The position numbers and the translations under genes were made by a program. DNA of 64,000 nt from Posidoniimonas polymericola (GTDB taxonomy: Bacteria > Planctomycetota > Planctomycetia > Pirellulales > Lacipirellulaceae): positions 21,255 through 85,254 of the forward strand of contig NZ_SJPO01000015.1 in assembly GCF_007859935.1 (NCBI RefSeq), read 5' to 3'. Position 1 is the first letter of the stretch. Each line of letters begins with the position of its first letter. This document shows, piece after piece, positions 35,541-44,950 of this stretch. The notes below the pieces were generated by a model that saw only the letters and a list, made by a program, of their open reading frames with translations, searched no databases and was not told where the DNA came from.

Positions 35541-36971
35541 ATGAAATACAACGCGTTCCACATCACCGCCGCCGCGCTGCTAACCGGTTGCAGTGCGTTC
35601 CAACCGGCTGAAACGACTTCGCACCTAGAGCCGGCTCAGGCGACAACTAACGCAGAATTGCAGGCGGTCGCGTTTGAGCAGGAGGTGATCCCTTCCGACC
35701 CGGGTCCCGCGCTGGTCGCCGAGCCGCTGCAGCAGCCGGCCGACCTCGCAAGCGCTAGCCCCCCGCCCGCCGCGGTCCCGCGCCGTCTGCCGCCCCAGCA
35801 GACCGGTTTGACGCTCGCGAGCCTCGAGGAAGCGGCGCTGGCCAACAACCCGGTGGTCAAGCAGGCCCACGCAAAGGTCCGCGCGCTCTGCGGCAAGCGA
35901 CTCCAGGCCGGCCTGCCGCCCAATCCCACCATCGGCTACCAGGGCAGCGAGATCGGCAACGGCAGCGCCGCTGGTCAGCAGGGGGCCTACGTGGGTCAGG
36001 AGTTCATCGTCGCCCACAAGCTGCAACGCGACCAGGCGATTGTCTCGGCCGAGATCCGCAAGGCTTACCAGGACGTCGCGGCCGCCGAGCGGCGGGTCAA
36101 GACCGACGTTCAGGCCCGGTTCTACGAGACGCTGCTCGCCCAGCGCCGTGTTGAGCTGGCCGGCGAGCTCTCCAGGCTCGCCAACAGGGCGGCGTCGGCA
36201 TCCCAGGCATTGCTGGACGCCCAGGAGATCCCGGTCGCTGGCCTGCTGCAGACCGAGGTTCAGCAGCAGAACGCGTTGCTGCAGGCCGCCACCGCCCAGA
36301 ACCGTCTTGAGCAGGCGTGGCGCGAATTGTCCGCCGTGCTCGGCGCGGAAACCCTGCCCCCACAACCGCTGGCGGGCGACCTAACGCCGCTGCCGGAGCC
36401 ACTCGACTGGGAGCTGGAACTCGCGCGGCTGAGGACCGAGAGTCCGGAGCTCTCCGCGGCGATCGCCGAGGTCGAGCGGGCCCGCAGGGTGCTTAATCGC
36501 GAATGTGTTGAGCCGCGTCCGAACATTACGGGTCAGGTCGGCGTGCAGTACGACTACAGCAGCAGCGACACCATTACCAGCGTGCAGATTGGCATGCCGC
36601 TTCCGTTGTGGAATCGAAACCAGGGCGCGATCAGTCAGGCGCGTGCCGAGATCACCCGCACAAGCCACAACGTAGACCGACTAGAGCTGGCGCTGCAGCA
36701 GCGGCTCGCAAGGGCGTTCCGCGACTACGCCGACGCCCGGGTCACCGCCGAGACCTATCTGAATGAGGTTCTGCCGCGGTCTCAGCGGACGTTCCAGCTG
36801 GTCCAGTCGGGCTACCAGGAGGGGGAGATCGGCTACCTGGCGTTGCTTGCCGCTCAGCAGACGAATTCTCAAACCAACCTCGCCTACCTCGACGCCCTCG
36901 GCAACCTCTGGCGGAGCAAGGTGCTTATCGATGGGCTGTTGTTGGAAGAGAGCCTTTCCGCCGAGTACTAA
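35541..36971 (+). CDS. TolC/CzcC-family outer-membrane efflux lipoprotein
   Basis: 476 aa. ATG 35541 follows AGGGGG; lipobox ALLTGC with Cys16. The two repeated outer-membrane factor halves are visible: long helices with LEEAALANNPVVKQAHAKVR and, in the second half, PELSAAIAEVERARRVL with LPLWNRNQGAISQARAE. The PLPLWNRNQG signature is typical of OMFs that work with heavy-metal RND pumps. First gene of the efflux operon. Confidence 0.9.
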   Translation: MKYNAFHITAAALLTGCSAFQPAETTSHLEPAQATTNAELQAVAFEQEVIPSDPGPALVAEPLQQPADLASASPPPAAVPRRLPPQQTGLTLASLEEAALANNPVVKQAHAKVRALCGKRLQAGLPPNPTIGYQGSEIGNGSAAGQQGAYVGQEFIVAHKLQRDQAIVSAEIRKAYQDVAAAERRVKTDVQARFYETLLAQRRVELAGELSRLANRAASASQALLDAQEIPVAGLLQTEVQQQNALLQAATAQNRLEQAWRELSAVLGAETLPPQPLAGDLTPLPEPLDWELELARLRTESPELSAAIAEVERARRVLNRECVEPRPNITGQVGVQYDYSSSDTITSVQIGMPLPLWNRNQGAISQARAEITRTSHNVDRLELALQQRLARAFRDYADARVTAETYLNEVLPRSQRTFQLVQSGYQEGEIGYLALLAAQQTNSQTNLAYLDALGNLWRSKVLIDGLLLEESLSAEY

Positions 36972-37036
36972 TAAGGCCGCCAGAGGTCCAAAATCTCGGG
37001 TTCTCCAAATCGTCGAGCCGCGGTACCATTCTCGCT

Positions 37037-37471
37037 GTGCAGACCTTCGTACGAATCCTGATCGCGTTGTGCGTCTTCGCGCACGCCTCGCTCGGCTGCG
37101 CCGCTCACCACAAGTGTGCGGGAGAGCATGGGCACGTACGCGCTAAGAGCCATGCGAGCTCTCGGGATTCAGCGGACGTCCATTGCGACCCGCAAGAGGG
37201 GCATGCCCTTAGCACGCACGCGTGTGACCAGCGCCATCCGGACGATGTCCCGCTAGAATCGTGCGACCACACCCTGTGCAAGTGGACCGCCGACGGCGCC
37301 CGCGGCGTGGTCGAGCTCTCGCTCGATTCTAGCTACGGGGTGGCTGCCCTGGTCGCTGAGCCCGTGCGTCGCTCCACCAGCGGCATGCTCTCCACCACGC
37401 GAGGCGATGCCGGGATCCCGATCCCGCTGCCGGTGCGCGCGCACCTTCTGCTTGGCGTTCTGCTGATCTAA
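37037..37471 (+). CDS. His/Cys-rich secreted small protein, probable metal binder
   Basis: 144 aa, GTG start at 37037. A signal peptide (IRILIALCVFAHASLGCAAH-like) is followed by many His and Cys (AHHKCAGEHGHVRAKSH, HCDPQEGHALSTHACDQRHP, CDHTLCKW). Between tolC and the adaptor gene of the efflux operon, 65 bases after tolC. A periplasmic metal-capturing accessory protein is likely; no family recognised. Confidence 0.68.
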   Translation: MQTFVRILIALCVFAHASLGCAAHHKCAGEHGHVRAKSHASSRDSADVHCDPQEGHALSTHACDQRHPDDVPLESCDHTLCKWTADGARGVVELSLDSSYGVAALVAEPVRRSTSGMLSTTRGDAGIPIPLPVRAHLLLGVLLI

Positions 37472-37612
37472 TCGGGCAGGACCGCCCAGCAGGTCGCATG
37501 CTGCGACCTGTTCGGCATCCCTTTCTCCTTCCTGTTCCGGGTGCGTTGCGCACCCGCTGCGGATCCTCACCAATTCCGATGGCCGCGTTTGTGCCGTCGG
37601 TCGGAAAGTCTC

Positions 37613-38977
37613 ATGGCGCCAAGAAATCCACGTACCTTGCTTGTCGCGGCAATGATTGTTCTGGGCCTCTCGGCAACCGCCGCGTTCATGCTGCTCAAAG
37701 ACCGACTTCCCGGCATCCCCGGCGATGGTTCGCCGGTCGTCGCGGCGACCGATGACCATCAACAGGAGGCCGGTCACGCGAACGAGGCTACCGCGAGCCC
37801 GGCCCTGCAGGTCAGCAAACGCGGGCTGCAGAACATCGGCTACGAGCCGTACACGGTGGCGTTCCGGGAGTACGAACGCCGGCTTGTGCTGCCCGCCATC
37901 GTGGTCGAGCGGCCCGGCAAGTCGCAGACCCACATCACCGCGCCGCTCACCGGGATCGTGACTTCGATTGAGGTGGTGCAGGGGCAGGCCGTTACGCCCG
38001 GCACGCTGCTGTTCCGGTTGAAGCTGACGCACGAGGAACTGGTCGGCGCCCAGCGGGACTTCCTGCAGGACCTGGCCAACCTCGAGGTGGTGGAACGCGA
38101 GGTCGCCCGCCTCAAAGAGCTCGGCGACGGCGTCGTGGCGGGCAAGCGGATCATCGAGCAGCAGTACGAGCGGCGAAAGCTGCGGGCCTCGCTCGCGGCC
38201 GAGGAGCAGGCGATGCTGCTGCACGGTCTGACCAAGGAGCAGGTCCGCTCCATACGCGAGTCTCAAGAACTGCTGCCGTCGGTGGACATCTTCGCCCCGG
38301 GGCACACGCACGGAGAGTCGGAGGACGAGCACGAGCACCCCTTGGTCGTGCAGCGATTGGGGATTTCGGTTGGCCAGCAGGTGCAGGTTGGCGAGGAGAT
38401 GGCTGTGCTGGCCGACCACCACCTGCTGCAGATCGAGGGGGCGGCCTTCGAAGACGACGCCGAGCAGGTCCGCGAGTCCGCGGCCAAGGGGCGCGCCGTG
38501 ACCGCGCGGCTAGTCAGCGGCGACAACGCCGCCGTGTCGGGACTAAAGATCCAGTATGTCGCAGGGCAGGTCGACCCGGTGTCGCGGGCGTTCAAAATCT
38601 ACCTGAACCTCCCGAACAAGACGGCGCTCGACAAGACCACCGACGACGGGGTGCGGTTCTTTGAGTGGTTGTACAAGCCCGGCCAGCGGATGCAGATCGA
38701 CCTGGTTGTCGAACGGACGCCCGGCCAGCTTGTGCTGCCGGCCGCCGCGGTCGTGAGCGATGGCGCCGAGAACTATGTCTACCGGCAGAACGGCGGCCAG
38801 TTTCAACAGACGCCGGTGCACCTGCTGTCACGGGACAAGGAGTGGGTCGTCGCCGCAAACGACGGCGCCCTGTACGAGGGGGACGTCATCGCCGGGCGGG
38901 GAGCCTACCAGCTCCACCTGGCTTTGAAGAACCAAGCCGGCGGCGGGGTCGACCCCCACGCCGGACACAACCACTAG
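37613..38977 (+). CDS. HlyD/CusB-type efflux RND periplasmic adaptor
   Basis: 454 aa from ATG 37613. N-terminal membrane anchor (LLVAAMIVLGLSATAAFMLL), lipoyl-type halves (ITAPLTGIVTSIEVVQGQAV), a helical hairpin (120-200), beta-barrel and membrane-proximal domains. A His-rich insert (FAPGHTHGESEDEHEHP) and His-rich tail (DPHAGHNH) suit metal transfer. It bridges the RND pump to TolC and sits 29 bases upstream of the pump gene. Confidence 0.92.
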   Translation: MAPRNPRTLLVAAMIVLGLSATAAFMLLKDRLPGIPGDGSPVVAATDDHQQEAGHANEATASPALQVSKRGLQNIGYEPYTVAFREYERRLVLPAIVVERPGKSQTHITAPLTGIVTSIEVVQGQAVTPGTLLFRLKLTHEELVGAQRDFLQDLANLEVVEREVARLKELGDGVVAGKRIIEQQYERRKLRASLAAEEQAMLLHGLTKEQVRSIRESQELLPSVDIFAPGHTHGESEDEHEHPLVVQRLGISVGQQVQVGEEMAVLADHHLLQIEGAAFEDDAEQVRESAAKGRAVTARLVSGDNAAVSGLKIQYVAGQVDPVSRAFKIYLNLPNKTALDKTTDDGVRFFEWLYKPGQRMQIDLVVERTPGQLVLPAAAVVSDGAENYVYRQNGGQFQQTPVHLLSRDKEWVVAANDGALYEGDVIAGRGAYQLHLALKNQAGGGVDPHAGHNH

Positions 38978-39006
38978 TCCGCCCCGCCGCTGTCCGAGAG
39001 TCCCAC

Positions 39007-42000
39007 ATGCTGAATGCGATCATTCGTTTTGCGCTGACCAACCGCCCGCTGGTGCTCGCCGCCGCGGTGGCGGTGCTAGGCGTCGGCGTCTGGCAGGCGC
39101 TGCGGTTGCCGATCGATGTGTTCCCCGACCTCAACCGGCCCCGGGTCGTGATCATGACCGAGGCCCACGGGCTCGCGCCCGAGGAGGTCGAGACCCTCGT
39201 CACCTTTCCGCTCGAGACCGCCCTGAACGGCGTCACCGGGGTCGAGGCGGTGCGCAGCTCGTCGGGCATCGGCTTGTCGGTAATCTACGTCGAGTTCGAG
39301 TGGGGCACCGACATCTACGACGACCGCCAGATCGTGAGCGAGCGCGTCGCGGTCGCCCAGGAGTCGCTCCCGCGCGGCGTTCGGCCCCAGCTAATGCCGA
39401 TCTCTTCGCTGATGGGGCAGATCATGGTCGTCGGGATGCAAGCGGACGAGAGGGTCTCGCCGATGGAGCTGAGAACGATCGCCGACTGGACCGTGCGCCA
39501 GCGGCTGCTGGCGATCAAGGGGGTCTCGCAGATCATCGTCATGGGGGGCGAGCGGCGGCAGCTGCAGGTGCTGGTCGACCCCGATCGGTTGATCCAGTAC
39601 GGCGTCTCGCTGCAGGAAGTCAAGGAGGCGATCGCCGACAGCAATCAGAACACCACCGGCGGCTACCTCGACGAACAGGGCCCAAACGAGCTGCTGGTCC
39701 GCTCACTCGGGCGCGTGCACACGGTCGCCGAGTTGCGGGACGTCGTGGTGACGCACCGCGACCGCCAGTCGGTCACGCTTTCGCAGGTCGCCACGGTCGT
39801 CGAGGGACCGCAGGTGAAGCGGGGCGACAGCTCGGCGTTCGTCCGTGCGGACGAGACCTCCGTCCCCGGCGATTCGGTGCTGCTCACTGTGCTCAAGCAG
39901 CCGCGGGCCGACACGCGGAAGGTGACCGAGGAGGTGTTGGACGCGCTCAGGACGCTCTCCCCAACACTGCCGGAGGGCGTCCGGATCACCCCCTCGCTTT
40001 ACCAGCAACGCACCTTCATCGACCTTGCCGTACAGAATGTTGTCGACGCGCTGCGGGACGGCTCGCTGCTGGTGGTGGTCTGCTTGTTCGCGTTCCTGCT
40101 CAGCCTGCGGACGACCTTCATCACGCTCACCGCCATCCCGTTGTCGATCGCGGTGACGGCGATCGTCTTTGCGATGCTCGGCTTGTCGGTCAACACCATG
40201 ACGCTCGGCGGTTTGGCGGTCGCCATCGGCGAGCTGGTGGACGACGCCATCGTCGACGTCGAGAACATCTACCGCCGACTCCGGGAGAACCGGGCGTCTG
40301 GCACGCCTCGCCACCCGCTGCAGGTGGTCTACCAGGCAAGCATCGAGGTCCGCGGATCCATCGTCTACGGGACGATGATCGTGGTGCTGGTGTTCGTGCC
40401 GCTGTTCGCCCTGTCCGGCATGGAGGGGCGGCTCTTCACGCCGCTGGGCATCGCCTACATCGTTTCTATCCTGTCTTCGCTGCTGGTGTCGCTGACGCTG
40501 ACTCCGGTGCTGAGCTACCTGCTCCTGGGGCGGCGGCAGCTGAAGCTGCACGCTGGCGACAGCTTTCTCGTCCGCCTGCTCAAGGCCGTCGCCGGGGCGG
40601 CGGTCGCCGCGAGTGTGCGGTGGGCGGCGGCTGTGATCTTACTGGCCGCGGTCGCGGTTGGGGTCGCCGGCTGGGCAATGGTGAGCCTTGAACGCGACTT
40701 CCTGCCCCCCTTCAATGAGGGCGCCGTCCAGGTCAACGTGCTCCTCCCCCCCGGCGCGTCGCTCGCGGAGTCTAACCGCGTCGCCGGCCTGGTCGAGAAA
40801 CGCCTGGTGCAGATCCCGGACATCCTGTCGTTCGCCCGCAAGACGGGACGCGCCGAACTCGACGAGCACGCCGAAGGGGTGAACGTCACCGAGTACATCG
40901 CCACGATCGACCCGGCCAGCCCGCGTTCGCGCGAAGAGGTCATCGACGAGATCAGCGCCGCCTTGGCCGAAACGCCCGGCGTTGTCGCTTCGGTCGAACA
41001 GCCGATCGCGCACCTGATCTCGCATATGCTGTCGGGCGTGAAGGCGCAGGTAGCGATCAAGCTCTACGGCCCCGACCTCGACACCCTCCGAGCCGAGGCC
41101 GAGGCGATCCGCAACGCGATCAAGCCGGTGCCGGGCGTGCGGGACCTGATTGTTGAGCTGCAGTCGATCGTGCCGCAGCTGCGCGTCGAGGCCGACGGCG
41201 AGAAGCTCCGCTTCTTCGGCCTGCGGCGGGCCGATGTCAACGAGCTGATCGAGACCGCCATGCAGGGCGAGGTGATCTCGCAGGTGCGCGAGGGCCAGCG
41301 GACGTTCGACCTGCTGGTGCGATTCGGCGAGCAGCACCGCGAAGACATCGATTCGCTCCGCCGGCTGAGGATCGACCTGCCCGCCGGCGGCAGTGTGAAG
41401 CTGGAGGACGTCGCTAACATCTACCGGTCGGGCGGCCCGAACACCATCAAACGCGAACAAGTCAGTCGGCGGATCGCGGTGCAGTGCAACGTCTCGGGCC
41501 GCGGCCTGGTCGACGTGGTCAACGCCATCAAGCAGCGGCTCGAGCCGATCGTCGCGGAACTGCCTACCGGCTATTACATCGAATACGGCGGGCAGTTTGA
41601 GAGCCAGCAGGTCGCCTCCCGCGTGATCGGCCTGCTGTTCCTGGTGTCGCTCGTCGGGATGTTCCTGGTGCTGTACAAGATGTTTGGCTCCGCAAACCTC
41701 GCGTTGCAGGTGATGGTTGCGCTGCCCATGGCGTTTATCGGCAGTGTCGCGGCGTTGTGGCTTACCGGGCAGACACTGACCATCGCTAGCATGGTTGGTT
41801 TCATCTCGCTCTGCGGCATCGCGTCGCGCAACGGGATCCTGCTGCTCAGCCACTACCTGAACCTGGTGCGCCACGAGGGGGAGGGCTGGACACGCGAGAT
41901 GCTGGTCCGCGCCGGGCAGGAACGGCTTTCCCCGATGCTGATGACGGCGTTGACCTCCGGCATCGGCCTGGCGCCGCTGGCACTGTCGGCCGGCGAACCT

Positions 42001-42192
42001 GGCAAGGAAATACTTTACCCAGTGGCGACCGTCATCATTGGCGGACTGATTACTTGCACTTTGCTGGAGTTCCTGGTGCGGCCCGCGATGTTCTGGACCT
42101 TTGGACTGGACGCCGCGCGGCGGGTCGTCGAGAGCGCCGACGAGCTGCCGCCGCTGGACGATTCGCAAGACGGTGAACGCCGTTTTGGATAA
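39007..42192 (+). CDS. Heavy-metal efflux RND pump (CzcA/CusA-like)
   Basis: 1061 aa from ATG 39007, typical RND length. The start (FALTNRPLVLAAAVAVLGVG, then LPIDVFPDLNRPRV) and two large periplasmic loops are standard for HME-RND. The transmembrane helix 4 motif reads IGELVDDAIVDVENI (407-421), with paired Asp412/Asp413 and Asp417/Glu419 for proton relay. It differs from textbook CzcA and CusA helix-4 motifs, so the metal (Co/Zn/Cd or Cu/Ag) cannot be named. Confidence 0.93.
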   Translation: MLNAIIRFALTNRPLVLAAAVAVLGVGVWQALRLPIDVFPDLNRPRVVIMTEAHGLAPEEVETLVTFPLETALNGVTGVEAVRSSSGIGLSVIYVEFEWGTDIYDDRQIVSERVAVAQESLPRGVRPQLMPISSLMGQIMVVGMQADERVSPMELRTIADWTVRQRLLAIKGVSQIIVMGGERRQLQVLVDPDRLIQYGVSLQEVKEAIADSNQNTTGGYLDEQGPNELLVRSLGRVHTVAELRDVVVTHRDRQSVTLSQVATVVEGPQVKRGDSSAFVRADETSVPGDSVLLTVLKQPRADTRKVTEEVLDALRTLSPTLPEGVRITPSLYQQRTFIDLAVQNVVDALRDGSLLVVVCLFAFLLSLRTTFITLTAIPLSIAVTAIVFAMLGLSVNTMTLGGLAVAIGELVDDAIVDVENIYRRLRENRASGTPRHPLQVVYQASIEVRGSIVYGTMIVVLVFVPLFALSGMEGRLFTPLGIAYIVSILSSLLVSLTLTPVLSYLLLGRRQLKLHAGDSFLVRLLKAVAGAAVAASVRWAAAVILLAAVAVGVAGWAMVSLERDFLPPFNEGAVQVNVLLPPGASLAESNRVAGLVEKRLVQIPDILSFARKTGRAELDEHAEGVNVTEYIATIDPASPRSREEVIDEISAALAETPGVVASVEQPIAHLISHMLSGVKAQVAIKLYGPDLDTLRAEAEAIRNAIKPVPGVRDLIVELQSIVPQLRVEADGEKLRFFGLRRADVNELIETAMQGEVISQVREGQRTFDLLVRFGEQHREDIDSLRRLRIDLPAGGSVKLEDVANIYRSGGPNTIKREQVSRRIAVQCNVSGRGLVDVVNAIKQRLEPIVAELPTGYYIEYGGQFESQQVASRVIGLLFLVSLVGMFLVLYKMFGSANLALQVMVALPMAFIGSVAALWLTGQTLTIASMVGFISLCGIASRNGILLLSHYLNLVRHEGEGWTREMLVRAGQERLSPMLMTALTSGIGLAPLALSAGEPGKEILYPVATVIIGGLITCTLLEFLVRPAMFWTFGLDAARRVVESADELPPLDDSQDGERRFG

Positions 42193-42247
42193 CCCGCGAC
42201 AGTTGATGTTCTTGTTAGGAATTGAACACCGGACAATGGAGTTTTTG

Positions 42248-42751
42248 ATGCGTAAGCAGCCCTTGAGTCTTGCCGCAGCGTGTCTGTTGGGCGTCGCCAC
42301 TGCCGGGTGCGGTCCTCAGGCCACCACCACGCCCAATCCGGGAGACGCACACGCGGAGCACGTCCACCCGACCGAGGGCCCGCACCACGGCGCGCTGGCC
42401 GAACTGGGTGAGGAAGAGTACCACGCGGAGATCGTGCACGACGACGACGCGGGCAAGCTCTACGTCTACCTGCTTGACGGCGCCGCCAAGCAGGCGGTTT
42501 CCATTGACGCCGAAGAGATCACCGTCAACCTGAGCCACGACGGGAAGCCCGAGCAGTTCAAGCTCGTCGCCGACCCCGAGGAAGGGGACGCCACCGGCGG
42601 AGCCTCGCGGTTCTCATCCAGTGACGCCGAACTGCTCGAAGAAATCGAGCACGACCACGCGGATGGTCAGCTCGTGGTGTCGATCAACGGATCGCAGTTC
42701 CGCGGCGCGTTGCCGCACCACGATCACGACGACCATGATCACGACCACTAA
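42248..42751 (+). CDS. His-rich lipoprotein, probable metal-binding accessory
   Basis: 167 aa; ATG 42248 has GGAG six bases upstream. Lipobox ATAGC with Cys near 20, then HAEHVHPTEGPHHG, an acidic beta-rich core and a HDHDDHDHDH tail. It lies 55 bases after the RND gene on the same strand. Probably a periplasmic metal-binding lipoprotein of the efflux operon. Confidence 0.82.
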   Translation: MRKQPLSLAAACLLGVATAGCGPQATTTPNPGDAHAEHVHPTEGPHHGALAELGEEEYHAEIVHDDDAGKLYVYLLDGAAKQAVSIDAEEITVNLSHDGKPEQFKLVADPEEGDATGGASRFSSSDAELLEEIEHDHADGQLVVSINGSQFRGALPHHDHDDHDHDH

Positions 42752-43277
42752 CCGGACGCGGATCGCCGGAGCACGCTCTTTTTCTGACTTCGCTCAAGAG
42801 CCCAGGCAGCTGACTTGGAGCGTCCGGATCTCCGTGCCGGTATTGGCGAGTTTTCTCGGAGATTTTGGTAGAAAGCCGCTGCTCAGTGGGTTCCAATAGG
42901 TGCTCACCAACGGGTGCGCCCGGGCGTCGGTTGGCGGCCGAGTGCTGGCGAGAGATTCGTCCAATGACATGCGGATTGGGACAAAACTCGGCGACCAGGC
43001 GCCGGTGGAATTTTCGCAAGTCGTTGTTTTGCAGTGGGTTGCGGAAGTCACCACCGCTAATAGAGCAGGAGTTTTGTCCCTATGAATCATTCTTACGGCT
43101 TTATGGACAAAACTCGGTGAGCAGTAATCGGGGTCGACGGCCGCAAACCCTGCCGCTGCAGGGCCTAACGGCCACCGCGAGAGGCGGCAGGCTGCGAGTT
43201 TTGTCCCCCCGATGAACAGATGGGACAAAATTCGGCGAGCTGTCCGTGGAGACTCTACTTCTGGAGAAACGCAATTG
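42752..43277. other. Gene-free region with five dispersed motif copies
   Basis: 526 bases holding GGACAAAACTC in both orientations: plus at 42978, 43105 and 43222 (last one with T for C); minus at 43070-43080 and 43196-43210. Two of the minus/plus pairs form inverted repeats able to fold (43070-43114 and 43196-43231). No gene seen. Confidence 0.75.
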
Positions 43278-44867
43278 ATGCACGGCCCACTCTTTCCATT
43301 GAGTCTCATCGCCAGCGGGCTGCTCGGGCTCTGCTTACAAGGCGCCGCGATAGCGGCCACGACCCAGCGGCCGAATATCTTGCTGGTGTTCACCGACGAC
43401 CACGCCACGCAGGCGATCAGCGCCTACGGCTCACGCATCAACCAGACCCCAAACATCGACCGACTGGCGATCGAGGGCGTGCGGTTCAACCGTTGCTACG
43501 TGCCCAACTCGATCTGCGGCCCTTGCCGAGCGGTGGTGCTGACCGGCAAGTACAACCACAAGAACGGGTTCTACACCAATGGCAACACATTCGACGGATC
43601 GCAGCAGACCTTCCCCAAGCTGCTGCGAAAAGCCGGCTATCAGACCGCGGTGATCGGAAAGTGGCACCTCAAGAGTGACCCGACCGGATTCGACTACTGG
43701 GACGTACTCAAAGGGCAGGGCTCGTACTACAACCCGGTGCTCCTCAGCCAGTCGGGCCAGCGTCGGGTTGAGGGGTACTGCACCGAGATTGTCACCGACC
43801 TGGCGCTCGATTGGCTCAAGAAAAGCCGGGACGCGGACAAGCCGTTCATGCTGATGTACCAGCAGAAGGCGCCGCACCGGGAGTGGGCGCCGCCGCTCAG
43901 CAAGCTCCACATGTACGACGGCGTCACGATCCCCGAGCCCCCGACGCTGTTCGAGGACTACTCACTGCGTGGCAAGCCGGCCCAGCATCAGGACATGACC
44001 ATCGCCGAGACCATGACCCCGGGGGACCTGAAACTCACCACGCCCTCCAGCCTTAACGCAGAGCAGCGCAAGGTTTGGGAGCAGGCCTACGGCCCCAAAA
44101 ACCTCGCCATGCAGCGCGCCAACCTTTCCGGCAAGGACTTAGTCCGATGGAAGTACCAGCGCTACATAAAGGACTACCTGCGGTGTGTCTCGTCGGTGGA
44201 CGACCAACTCGGCCGGATGCTCGACTACCTCGACGAGTCGGGGCTGTCCGAGAACACCCTCGTGATCTACTCGTCCGATCAGGGCTTCTACCTCGGCGAG
44301 CACGGCTGGTTTGACAAGCGGTGGATGTACGAGGAGTCGCTCCGCACGCCGTGCCTGGTCCGGTGGCCCGCGGTCGTCCAGCCGGGCCGCTTTGACGACC
44401 ATATCGTGTCGCCGTTGGACTTTGCCGAGACCTTCCTGGAGGCCGCCGGCGCGGAAATTCCGGCAGACATGCAGGGTCGCTCTCTGATGCCGCTGCTCAA
44501 GGGCGAGCCGCCCGAGGACTGGCGTCAGACCTTCTACTACCACTACTACGAGTACCCGGCCTGGCACTACGTCCGCAAGCACTACGGCGTGACCGACGGA
44601 CGCTACAAGCTGATCCGCTTCTACGAGCCGGGGGTCGACTCCTGGGAGCTTTACGATTTGCTATGCGACCCTAACGAGATCAACGACGTCGCGGAGAACC
44701 CGGTCTACAAGCCGGTCCGCGAGCGGCTCGCGGCCGAGCTCGATCGCCTGCGGTCCGAGCTCGAGGTTCCCGCCGAAGACCCGCCCTCTTCGAAGCGTCC
44801 GGCGGGGCCGCCTCGCGAGCGGAAGCCGACCGATACACCGTACGCGGCGCCGGCCGAGGCCGCTTAG
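43278..44867 (+). CDS. Formylglycine-dependent sulfatase (S1 family)
   Basis: 529 aa with a signal peptide (LFPLSLIASGLLGLCLQGAA). The calcium-site start NILLVFTDDHATQAI and the activation motif Cys80-Gly-Pro-Cys83-Arg84 (C-x-P-x-R) are intact, so Cys80 should become formylglycine. GKWHLK (near 135) and SDQGFYLGEHGW are typical metal- and sulfate-binding segments. It would hydrolyse sulfate esters, most likely on algal polysaccharides, which planctomycetes commonly degrade. No sulfatase-maturase is in the window. Confidence 0.93.
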   Translation: MHGPLFPLSLIASGLLGLCLQGAAIAATTQRPNILLVFTDDHATQAISAYGSRINQTPNIDRLAIEGVRFNRCYVPNSICGPCRAVVLTGKYNHKNGFYTNGNTFDGSQQTFPKLLRKAGYQTAVIGKWHLKSDPTGFDYWDVLKGQGSYYNPVLLSQSGQRRVEGYCTEIVTDLALDWLKKSRDADKPFMLMYQQKAPHREWAPPLSKLHMYDGVTIPEPPTLFEDYSLRGKPAQHQDMTIAETMTPGDLKLTTPSSLNAEQRKVWEQAYGPKNLAMQRANLSGKDLVRWKYQRYIKDYLRCVSSVDDQLGRMLDYLDESGLSENTLVIYSSDQGFYLGEHGWFDKRWMYEESLRTPCLVRWPAVVQPGRFDDHIVSPLDFAETFLEAAGAEIPADMQGRSLMPLLKGEPPEDWRQTFYYHYYEYPAWHYVRKHYGVTDGRYKLIRFYEPGVDSWELYDLLCDPNEINDVAENPVYKPVRERLAAELDRLRSELEVPAEDPPSSKRPAGPPRERKPTDTPYAAPAEAA

Positions 44868-44950
44868 GGAGGTGACGTCACCTAGTGGCCGGGATTCCGG
44901 AACAACCGGGCGTTAGGCCGCAGGCGTCCGGGCTCCTTGCCGATTCGTTC

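Noticed and set aside
39300..40691. 463-codon frame within the RND pump gene
   Set aside because: Arg/Gly/Pro-rich shadow of the pump reading frame.
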